DNA from: Buxus sempervirens
Taxonomy: Eukaryota; Streptophyta; Magnoliopsida; Buxales; Buxaceae
DNA length: 64,000 nt
Reading direction: 5' to 3'
NCBI GenBank assembly: GCA_947561395.2
Contig: OX387183.1
Span: forward strand, 57,829,915-57,893,914
Position numbers and translations under genes: made by a program. Under the pieces are notes generated by a model. That model saw only the letters and a list, made by a program, of their open reading frames with translations. It had not been told where the DNA came from and ran no database searches. Each line of letters starts with the position of its first letter. Positions within the stretch are counted from its first letter, which is position 1. This document shows, piece after piece, positions 55,194 through 64,000 of this stretch.

Positions 55194-55926
55194 TCACAGC
55201 TTCCTCTTGCTCACGAGAACAATGATAACAGATAAAAAATCCCGGTATAATCCAAGCCGATCATCGGATGCAGCAAATAAGGTCAGGTCCTTATCGGCGG
55301 CCATCTGGTACGCCTTGATGGCACTGGAGCTGATGATTAACGATGCAAACGTCTTACATCCAACCTTCTCAAGCAACGCCGTAATGTTGACATCGGAGGC
55401 CGACGGAGCCGAAGCAGTCAAAAGGCCCGGAGCGATGATCGGCGTAGTGATCTCGAGGACGAAGATGTTGTAGGGGACCTACTCGAGCTTGGATCCGGGA
55501 GCTGCCGATTCGAAGCTGACCTTGTCGCCTTTCAGGTCAGTAATGTTAACGAATCGTAGATTTTCAGGGGTGTTTCCGATGGTCTGGTAGAGAGTGGTGG
55601 TGAGGGTGGTGCCATTGGAGATGTCGTGAAGTTTGGTGGGTTCATAGTAGTCGAGGAGGACAAGAAGGGTGAGTGCGTTATTGATGACGGAGAAAGGATG
55701 CTTGGTGGCGAGAGCCGATCGACATTGCAGAGTTGGGTAGGACCAGCCATGTTATGGTTTGGCGACTGTTGATCTCGTCGGTGAGCTTGGTTTGGGTGAG
55801 GTAGCTGTTGAAGAGGCTGTAGTCTGGGTTGCCAGAGAGAATTTTTGTGATGTTGTGAGTTGAGGACTGGATGGGGAGAAGAGAGAGGGAGAAGAGGAAG
55901 AGTGAGAGGAAGTGAAATGCTCCCAC
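55194..55926 (-). pseudogene. Captured fasciclin-like arabinogalactan protein (FLA) fragment
   Basis: Reading on the minus strand: a hydrophobic leader (HFLSLFLFSLSLLP), HNITKILSGNPDYSLFNSYL (start of fasciclin domain one), [31 protein letters not shown], then [19 protein letters not shown] (start of domain two) and DLTLFAASD. This matches the FLA1/2/8/10-like cell-surface proteins from memory of the family. The pieces fall in different frames, with at least two frameshifts and a stop, and domain two is cut short, so it is a dead copy. It extends upstream of the signal peptide, so it may include source promoter sequence (55930-56330). Confidence 0.8.
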
Positions 55927-56341
55927 GGCATTCCGTAGCAGAATTCCTATGCTTGCTAGCCTGTGCAGTTGGAAGTACAGAGCTTAGCTAGTTAGCTAGA
56001 GCGAGTGAGCGGAGGTTGGTGATGATATGGTTATGTTGGAGATTGGAGTTTCTAACCATGGTTAAGTAGTTTATCTAACCATGGTTATTATATATATATT
56101 TGAGCTGTACTACTGGGGAAATGAAATGAGGATGCCATGTGATTGTAACAAAGGTGGACCCTTTGTTTACGAGAGCGTTTTGTCTGCAACCACTCAGTGG
56201 ACCAGCATGAAACTCACGGGTGGATGCCCATATCAATATGGGCCCCACACATCCATATTTCATCCTTGCTATGCATTTCACAATGGCTCCACCGAAGTGG
56301 TTCAAGACGAAATGCATTCTTTGTTTACAATGAGGAAAACT

Positions 56342-58727
56342 TGTGAGACATGGAAATGTCATTTAGGATGACTTCCGATATCATCATGCGGGGATCGATA
56401 AATGTAAAGAGTCGCCACCATCCATCTTAAGGTGTGAATGGGCACCAAAGGGTTCATAGAAGCCAAATAGAGCTAAAGTAGCTCTAAGATAAGGAAAAAT
56501 CCAGAGATTAGGTAAGGGGAATTACTTATGAGCAGGGGAAGGTGTTAGGCACCCCCACTCATCCGTCTAAGACGGTTGCCAAATGTTTGCTAATGCTAAA
56601 ATATTGTTTGCTAATAAAAATGAACAAAGAGGTGCTTACAATAAGCACAATGTGTGTGACCATTCCACATGAGAAATCTAATGAACTTAGACTCTCTTCG
56701 TGGATTCATCACTTCTAAAACTTCATGAGTGAATGGAAATCAAAGTAAAAAATGAAGAAAAATCAAGTTAAGGCAAATCTGGAAAATTCAGACCAAAAGA
56801 GCTTGAAAGCTTCCATTAACCATAACTCACTCAATTTAAATCCGAATCCAACGAAACCAAAGCCATTTGAAAACTGGTATATAGTAGAGTGTACAATAAA
56901 AAATTCAACTCAATCCGATTTAAAACGAGAGAGAAATCCACATCTGAAATCTGCTATTATAACTTGGAAAAAGTGTTAAGTATGCATTTTCAAAATCCTA
57001 TTTGTGGAGTTTGGCTCAATGCAAAATCATGAAAATTGGTATGGAGGAAGTATGTGGTGCCATCTTTCCAAAGAAAAAAACCTCACACCAAACTCTACCC
57101 AAATGTGGCTTGTGTGCTCTCTTGAACAGGCCTAGAAGACCACAGATTAGCTCTGGACTATGCCAGCGAGCACCTCTGAGTCAACTGAGCACCCAAGGCA
57201 CAAAACAGGTCAAAATCTTCTGAAACCAATTGGAAATGAAAATAGACTTCTCAAGGAAAACTCAGGAATTAGAATCACTCAAAACGGATTAAAATCGAGC
57301 AAACGGTGCACCATCAAAGCGGCAAGTTCAGCAATCTGGGCTGGACTGACTTACAGACTTTGAACAGATGGTGTCAAAAAATGGCTCCATAAAAGTGAAC
57401 GAAAATTTATAGATATGAAGTAGGCCAACTCATCTATGACATGTCTTTAGAATCACTCAAAAATTCATCCGGAGGATGAAGTTATAAGCATTCCAAGACA
57501 GGCCACAGATCTGCCCTGTTTTGAAAACTTTTGAAGAAAAAAGCCAAACTAGTGTATGTGTGCAAGTGAATTCAACCAAAACTCCTGAAAATCAACAAAA
57601 ACAAACTCATGAAGTTCCAGGATTCATTCTGAAGCCAATAATTCCAAATTTCCCGTATTCAACATGGAAATCCAAAATCTAGCTTATTGGATGAACAATG
57701 GTGAAAGGTGTGTGAATATGTGGAAATCCATTCCCTAGGAGAAGGATGGAATCCTTTGCTATTGAGAGCAAGGATTCACATATTTCTCTAGAAGCAGATA
57801 CATAATCATCAGAAAATTCATCCAAAGGCTCAAAGTAACCATATAGCATGCTCTTCATCATTTGTAGGTTCTAAGCCTAGAGGATCCATTCCACCTTCCT
57901 TTTCCCAAGGCTCTCTCTTCACGTTTTACGGCTAGAGAGGATTCCCAGGTACTTTGGAAGGGGTTTGGGGCTTGCAAACAACCACAAACTGGCATTACAA
58001 TACAGAAAGGTAGAAGTTGGGAGTTGGAATGTAAAGAAGCTGGAAATGTAATCAGGACTTTACCTTAGGTAGCTTGAACACTTGAGGCAGCAATCCAGCA
58101 GAGTTTCTCCTCTTCTTGCAGAGCTTCCAAGCTTCAAATTATCAGCCATTTGCAAGAGGAGGACCCCTCTATTTATAGGCCAATCCAGGGGTAGAAGAGT
58201 CCCAAGGGTAGGCCAAAAAGCCTTCTAGATTATTCCAATTATCCTCCAAGGCTTGAATTGGAGTAATTCAGCAAGTTTCGGAGGGTGAAATAGGGAGTTC
58301 AAGTCCCTGAGAGAGAGGTAATATGCGTAAATAAGGCTCAGAAATCGAGCCATTTCGCAAATCCCCGAAACAGCCAAAACCGTATACTCAGTGCGGTTTC
58401 AATAAAACCGTCACTATAAGTACGGTTTCTATGCAAATTTAACCAAACCGCACACACAGGGCGGTTCAATTCAGTTACGTTCGTCATGATTGTTGTCGAC
58501 ATGGCTCAACGGCCGAAGCTTCGCGAAGCCACGTGGCAGCCCACGTGACGGCTGTATGTGCGGTTGCAACAGCACATACAGGGCGGTTGAGACCAAAATT
58601 ACAAAAACCGTTCATTCAATACGGTTAGCACCACTTTTGAGAGTTTTTGAGTTTTTGACAAATGTCAATGCTCAAATAAGACATTTAAAGCCCCCTTTGA
58701 GCATTCTCTTATATTGAGGTGTCTACA
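56342..58727 (-). mobile_element. Solo LTR (2.39 kb), probably Ty3/Gypsy, minus orientation
   Basis: On the minus strand it begins TGTAGACACCTC and ends TTTCCATGTCTCACA, with identical 5-bp copies AAACT on both sides (56337-56341 and 58728-58732). A TATA-like CTATAAATAGAGG lies near 58170, and GTGGCGACTC occurs near the end, as in the LTR at 17041. No internal region remains. It is younger than the Harbinger-like element that holds it. Confidence 0.85.
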
Positions 58728-60107
58728 AAACTGAAGACAAATAGCATATACCCTTCTCTTTTAATTTGTGTGCCAAGCATATTATGAGTCTCCATACCTT
58801 TTCCTGGTATTAAATTTTGGCAAATTGTGTTTTTTATTGATTTTGAAAACTTGAATCATTGTTTTTTATAAATTGTTACCAAATGGGTTTCTTTTCACTT
58901 GTTTTCAAAAACTCAAAACTCAAAAACAGTTAGAAATGTTTTTGGTTTTCAAACTGTTTAAAAAAAAAACGTTACCAAACGGCCTCTAAGATTTTTGTCA
59001 CTATTGTGCAAACTGCAAAATCCTGTAGGAATACGTTTCAACACAACAACATCCACATAAAAATAAATTAAAAAAAAGGAAAAGAAAAAATGGAAAACTG
59101 ATTGGTTTCAGAGCAGCAGTCACTTCCTGTTCTAAGGATGCTTATATCCAAGAGCCCACGGATACCATCATTAAAATACTAAAACCATATATATGGTTCA
59201 TTATATTTAATAATTGGTTGTCTAATAATTAACCAAATAAAACTGCAAGAAGGGAGCTGGTTTCCGATCAGTTCATGAAGTATTGCTTTTAGAACTGATT
59301 CATTGTGGTTCTCAAAATGCTGGTTGGTTCATTAATTTATCCCCAGTTGGAAAAGGCCACCGATTCATCCGAATTAAGAGGTTTAACACCATTCGGGTTT
59401 TAGAACGTCAATGTCTGCAAGGCGTTCTAGAACAAGTCACTTTCTCCCTTTTTTTGGAAAGCAAACTAACAATTTATTAAAATTCAAGGTTATGTACAAA
59501 ATCACCAAGGTAAATCCAATGTAATTTAAATTTCCAAATGATATGTATATATATATTTACAACTAGGGATGTCCAAGCCAGCGCACACCTTGACTAATCC
59601 GAGGGAGCTTGTGCAGTCCCACATAAATGAGGTAATTATCAGGCCAAAGGACTTGGGTGGGCCCAAAGAATTAATAGCATCTAAGAAGTTTCAACCTTAG
59701 ACCTCGGAAGGAGCATACCCCCGGGCCCCAAGCGTGAGACTTTGGAGGCCGCGAGCATACCAATTCTTGGTATATATGTAATCTAGATTCTAAAAAAACT
59801 AATTCTAGCAACCTATGTATTACTGTAACATTTATTAGGTGTTAAACAAGGTCATTTATCAGGACCTTGCATCTCGTCTTACCAAAAAAAAGAAAAAAGA
59901 AAAGAAAAGGTAACTTGCATCTCCTTAGCTGCCGTATAGATCAACTGAAGAATGATTTCATAGCTTCAAAATGGAAATTTCTAGAAGAAGAATATATATA
60001 TATATACACAGAGACGAGAGAAGATAAATATAAACATCATATATTCATCATCCAGGAATTATTTTACATGCTCTATCTTGATGAGCATACAATTGCCTTT
60101 TATAAGA

Positions 60108-62135
60108 TCATCGGCCTTGAGAGATAAATGAGTCTGCAACGGACGATAACTGAGTCGTTTCCTTATCCAGAGAAGAAGGAATCGAAAAAGGGAAATCATC
60201 GTTGCATTCAACGTGCCCAAATGTCAGGCCACGGTCATCCATAGCCAGCGATGACAACTCCGGTAGAGGTACATCTCCATCCAGATACTGCACCACTTGT
60301 CGCATGCTTGGCCTGGCTATAGGAAGAGAGTGAGAGCATAGCAATCCTAGCTCCAATACCAACCTCATCTCCTCTCTTACGTAATCTGTACCCAAGTTGG
60401 GGTCGCTTGTCTCCAGGATCAAACCCCTTTTCCAACATAAAAACACCCAATCCACTAAATTTATCGGATCCCCGGATGCAGACACTCGCGGATCTATGGG
60501 TCTCCTTCCACAAGCAACCTCTAGAAGAAGCGCCCCAAAAGAAAACACATCAGCGCTTGTCGTTGCCTTACCTGTTCTCGTTAGCTCCGGCGCCATATAA
60601 CCCAGCGTTCCTACCACGTGGGTTGTCTGAGGATTGCTTCCGTGATCATATAATTTTGCCAGGCCAAAATCTCCCAATCTACCATTACGATCACCATCTA
60701 ATAAGACATTACTCGCCTTCACGTCTCTGTGAACCACAACCTGTTCCCATTCTTCGTGTAGATAGAGCAGGCCCGATGCTACACCTTTGATGATTTGAAA
60801 TCTTTGACTCCAATTCAGTGTGGCCTTTGGATGATAAAATAGATACTTGTCTAGGCTTCCATTGGGCATGAATTCATATACCAAAAGAAGTTCTCCCTTA
60901 CGTCGACAGTAGCCTAGAAGTTGTACCAAGTTCCGGTGCCGGAGCCGGCCAACGCTCACAATCTCTGCAATAAACTCCTTGATTCCTTGCCTTGATTCAT
61001 GGGAAACTCTCTTCACTGCAACTTCAACTTTGGACGTGGGTAGCTTACCTCTGTAAACCCTACCAAACCCACCAATTCCAAGGAGTTCCTTTTCACCGAA
61101 CCCTTTTGTTGCAACGTAGAGATCTTTATATTTATACCTGTGAGTGCCATAGACTAACTCCCAATCTTCAAGCACTTCTGCATACTTTCTCTTCCTCCTT
61201 ACTATATAAAAGACGCTGGAGACGGTAGCAAGTAGAAAAACTGTAACCATTATCGGCAACCCAATTTTCATCATCTTGGGTTTCTTTTTAGGCCCTCTTC
61301 GAGGAAGCTTTGGAAGCTGTGACAGATCAAGTGGTTGAGCTTTTCCATTCATATTGAAACTCCAGCCCAGAACATAATGAGATGCTTGCATTGAATATCC
61401 AGTAGACGCGGAGAAGCCCACATACATGAGTTCAAACATGATTGCCGAAAGATCAAAGGTCAAAGACATGAGCGGAATTCCAGGTTTAGGCACATTAAGT
61501 GGAGCCAAGGTCACATTGAGTTGCTTATCTACACCGTCGTACTCTACCCAAACTTGAATTGGCTGCCCACTTTTGATGCTTAGATTCTTGAACTCACCAG
61601 TGGTAGTGGTAAAGTAACCAGCTGAAGCAGATTTTTTCGACTTTACGCCATTGATGTCGATGCCGACGTGGTTATCATCTATGTCATCGACTTCTACGTT
61701 CGTGTTTGTATCAAGCTCAATTGCCACAACATGGTTAGATGAGTTGCCGTTGTTGGTGCTATTGAATAGGCCAAGGTACTGGCTTGCTTGAGTTCGTGGG
61801 AGCTCTGATGAAGGTGAAATAGCCAAGGCCATTCCATGACCGCTTAGCTGTGCAAACTCGGAGACGATTGCGAAGACAAAAGTTGAAGAAAAGGAGAAAG
61901 CGTTTCCATTGGAGGAGTTATTGAAGGGAACTCGATGAGGGTAGAAGGCTTGGCCCTTCTGCTGCCTGGTTTCGTTGGTTAGCATGAGGAGACCATTGTC
62001 TGTGATATCGGCTATACCATCCAGGCTCAGATTACCAAGTTGGAAGCCATTGTAGGTGAAATCTAAATCTTTGGACACCGTAAATCTTACAAGGAGGACC
62101 AGAAAAAAAATAACAAAATTGAAGGGAAACATCAT
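60108..62135 (-). CDS. L-type lectin receptor kinase F (divergent paralog)
   Basis: 675 residues from the ATG at 62135 (a second ATG follows at once); the longer frame to 62249 would need a TTG start. Signal peptide MMFPFNFVIFFLVLLVRF, legume-lectin domain with ELDT and DDNHVGID, membrane helix (IGLPIMVTVFLLATVSSV), then an RD kinase with [28 protein letters not shown] and GYMAPE, all intact. It is clearly a relative of A-E but differs along its length, for example CWKRGLILETS and a Ser/Ala-rich DPRVSASGDP insert before NLVDW. It is the only intact F-type gene; Y1 and Y2 keep just its last 100 codons. The product should be a plasma-membrane receptor kinase of the LecRK-IV type. Confidence 0.95.
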   Translation of the reverse strand: MMFPFNFVIFFLVLLVRFTVSKDLDFTYNGFQLGNLSLDGIADITDNGLLMLTNETRQQKGQAFYPHRVPFNNSSNGNAFSFSSTFVFAIVSEFAQLSGHGMALAISPSSELPRTQASQYLGLFNSTNNGNSSNHVVAIELDTNTNVEVDDIDDNHVGIDINGVKSKKSASAGYFTTTTGEFKNLSIKSGQPIQVWVEYDGVDKQLNVTLAPLNVPKPGIPLMSLTFDLSAIMFELMYVGFSASTGYSMQASHYVLGWSFNMNGKAQPLDLSQLPKLPRRGPKKKPKMMKIGLPIMVTVFLLATVSSVFYIVRRKRKYAEVLEDWELVYGTHRYKYKDLYVATKGFGEKELLGIGGFGRVYRGKLPTSKVEVAVKRVSHESRQGIKEFIAEIVSVGRLRHRNLVQLLGYCRRKGELLLVYEFMPNGSLDKYLFYHPKATLNWSQRFQIIKGVASGLLYLHEEWEQVVVHRDVKASNVLLDGDRNGRLGDFGLAKLYDHGSNPQTTHVVGTLGYMAPELTRTGKATTSADVFSFGALLLEVACGRRPIDPRVSASGDPINLVDWVFLCWKRGLILETSDPNLGTDYVREEMRLVLELGLLCSHSLPIARPSMRQVVQYLDGDVPLPELSSLAMDDRGLTFGHVECNDDFPFSIPSSLDKETTQLSSVADSFISQGR

Positions 62136-62930
62136 ACAGGGCTTCCCTAAACTTCCCAGTTTAATGGCTTCTACGTACGGATACAGCCTTCTCTTCTCCT
62201 TGTAATATAAAGGACGAGGATGATGGTCCTGCTCACTCTGACATCTCAACCGTCAACGTGGCAAAACAAGCAGCAGGTTGCGTAACAGGACTACCAGCTA
62301 TATATGCAAGGGTCAAGGGGAATCGAAAATGAATTCAACGAAAGGGATGGCTCTAAAATGAGGTCGCGACTGAACGGAAGACTTGTCGTTCCGACTGATC
62401 AGGGTGACGGGCCTTATTGTCAATGCCCTGATGTCACAGGCAAATAACTTGCTGGTGCTTTGCCCATTACAGTGCCACGGTAGGCACCAATGCATGCACG
62501 AGTGCTAGTCGGAGATGGAGATAATTTTCGTTACGTGCCAAGCGCATGCTTTATGTGTACAACTACAAACCCTCATCCTCGGTAATGGTGCTGGCTGCAG
62601 AGTTCAGAAAATTAAAAAACACTTGCGATAACTGAACTACAGCACACAAAAATCAAACTCTATATGCTGTATTTTTCAGATGGGGAGCAAAAAAGCAGGG
62701 GAGACCGAGCAAATACATTCACCCTCCTTACATTTCAAAATCTGAACAAAATTAAAGCTATGCTTTGTCTTGTCGCTCTCTCAACTACTACAAAGACATG
62801 TTACCAAAAACAAAAATACCACTACAAAGACACCTGGACAATTTTACATCATTGATTTCTAACAACCATGGTAAAAGAGAGTAAGTAGAGCAGTTGAGAA
62901 AACACTGTGGAACAGTAACATATGCAGGGG
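62136..62930. other. Upstream region of LecRK-F
   Basis: It does not resemble the upstream segments of A-E. The minus strand has CCTTTATATTACAAGG about 70 nt from the ATG, a weak TATA candidate. No other genes. Confidence 0.5.
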
Positions 62931-64000
62931 CGCTCGGGAGCGCCCCAAAAGTCCAGGTGGTTTTAGATTTTACTAGTCATTAACAACGTTTACTCTTATA
63001 ACCGCTGTAAATCATTTTAAGTGGCCGCCGCTAATAGAAACTCGTCAAACCCCTGCGCCCTCGGCTTCTTCCTCCACTCTCCCAAATTCCAATCGAGCAT
63101 TTCTTCTCAAGCCCTAGCCATATTTACCTTCAATCACATTTCTCTTTAGCTGGATTCTTCTCTCCCAATAGGCTTTGCATCAACATTTCTCGAATCGGCG
63201 CAGGATCAACGAACATTCAATATGAAATCCAGCGCTCTTTAACGATATCTCTTTCGAAATTTTTTTTGCCTCTGATTCTCTTGATTTCGAGCTTTCTTTG
63301 CAAGCTTCCGACGCTCTAATGGCGGATTTTCCATGTTTTTGTGGCTGATGAAGGCAATTCCACCACCGAAATCAGGTAATTTATATTTTCTTTCCTTCCT
63401 TCTTTCCTTTTGATTTCTCTTATTAGATTTGTAAATTCTTTCTTATTGATTTTCGTTTGATTCGCTTCTGATTTCTTCCTCAATGTTTGTATTTTTTTCT
63501 TACTTTTTTCTCTCTTTTTCTCCTCCTCTTCTCTCCAACGTCAACTGCACTTACCGTTGGTCGCGCCGTTTCTTATTAGATCTCTTTTTCTGAAACCCTG
63601 CTATTCAAAAGATTTTTTCAGTTCTGTATGGATTTTGTGTGTTGTTTTCAATGATCCTGCTCGGCACTATTTTGCTCTAATTTTGGCTCTGTTATTCAGA
63701 AGATTTGACTCTATACCATGATTGTCTAGTGCTCACTGTTATCTAGTCTAGATTTAATTTCAAAAACTAAACCCCTAACTTTACTTCTATGAGAATTATT
63801 TTAAATTCGATTTAAAATTTGGAGTTATAACTTGACAGTTTTTTATCCAATTTATGGTTTGATAACAATGAAAGAGAGATTATAAGAATTATATTCAAAT
63901 TTATTCCTGCTATCAAGTGCAAGCATGTTATCTTTGGACATTATTTTACCAGAAGAATTGGTTTCCTTTTTGGCTCTTTCTATGATTATGATTGTGCAAC
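62931..64000. other. CACTA-like sequence and CT-rich leader at the right edge
   Basis: A GGGGCGCTCGGGAGCGCCCC palindrome lies at 62928-62947. At 62995-63040 the words AACCGCTGTAAATC and GTGGCCGCCGCTAATAG resemble the CCGCCGCTAA subterminal repeats of the CACTA elements at 1-601 and 12550. A CT-rich leader and a donor-like AAATCAG|GTAATT (63375) follow, as at 12890. No CACTA terminus is evident, so the limits are unknown. No protein-coding region is supported to the window end. Confidence 0.35.

Larger units (their letters stand above)
54975..58986. mobile_element. PIF/Harbinger-like element carrying a fasciclin gene fragment
   Basis: The ends read GAGGGTGTTTGGGAACGTTT and, complemented, GAGGCCGTTTGGTAACGTTT. 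They are flanked by TAA (54972-54974 and 58987-58989), the 3-bp target choice of PIF/Harbinger. The empty site GATATTAAGATTTTTG is at 25610 and 40835. Without the nested LTR it is about 1.6 kb and has no transposase. It holds a fragment of a host arabinogalactan-protein gene, so it is a Pack-type cargo element. Confidence 0.8.
54188..60107. repeat. Segment Y3, flank of the intact gene F
   Basis: Matches Y1 and Y2 from 54188 to 54974 and from 58990 onward; between these lies the Harbinger-like element. It has no CACTA stub at its left edge, unlike Y1 and Y2, so it keeps the older arrangement. No genes outside the inserted element. Confidence 0.8.

Noticed and set aside
62928-62947. GC hairpin as a terminator
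   Set aside because: A perfect palindrome but in a plant intergenic region with no gene ending there; intrinsic terminators of this type do not apply.

Overview
This is nuclear DNA of a flowering plant, probably a dicot or another broad-leaved angiosperm; the species cannot be told from the sequence. The evidence is intronless plant L-type lectin receptor kinases, fragments of PPR, Nudix and fasciclin-like arabinogalactan genes, and a dense, nested load of typical plant transposons (CACTA, Mutator, hAT, Harbinger, L1 LINEs, solo LTRs) in AT-rich spacer.

The backbone is a tandem array of L-type lectin receptor kinases, all on the minus strand and closest in motif content to clade LecRK-IV. 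Five are full length: A (6966-8996), B (29059-31083), D (46050-48074), E (50851-52872) and the more divergent F (60108-62135). C (36476-37480) keeps only the kinase domain. Two short 3' remnants of F-like genes lie at 26776-27072 and 42000-42292. The array grew by duplicating two kinds of segment: an A/B/D/E-type gene with about 3 kb of upstream DNA, and a 'Y' segment carrying the F-type gene (24826, 39518 and 54188 onward). Each full-length gene predicts a signal peptide, a legume-lectin ectodomain, one membrane helix and an RD serine/threonine kinase, so the products should act at the plasma membrane in recognition and signalling.

Layout: 1-601 end of a CACTA element; 602-5282 gene-free, with degenerate repeats; 5283-6665 foldback Mutator MITE holding a solo LTR; 6675-12549 unit A; 12550-24825 a small CACTA element holding an 11.5-kb Mutator-like element (12940-24440), which itself holds a 2.46-kb solo LTR; 24826-28860 Y1 and spacer; 28860-35575 unit B; 35576-39508 kinase-only C joined to a CACTA remnant; 39518-45800 Y2 and spacer with three LINE insertions; 45800-50500 unit D; 50600-54187 unit E; 54188-62250 Y3 with intact F and a Harbinger-like element carrying a fasciclin gene fragment and another solo LTR; 62250-64000 gene-free, ending in CACTA-like sequence.

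The most unusual object is the 11.5-kb Mutator-like element. It has inverted repeats of about 700-790 bp, a decayed mudrA-type transposase on the plus strand, and a convergent minus-strand spliced gene encoding two GRF-type zinc fingers. It also carries a Nudix exon and two PPR fragments. The convergent two-gene plan recalls maize MuDR (mudrA/mudrB), but with a different second protein.
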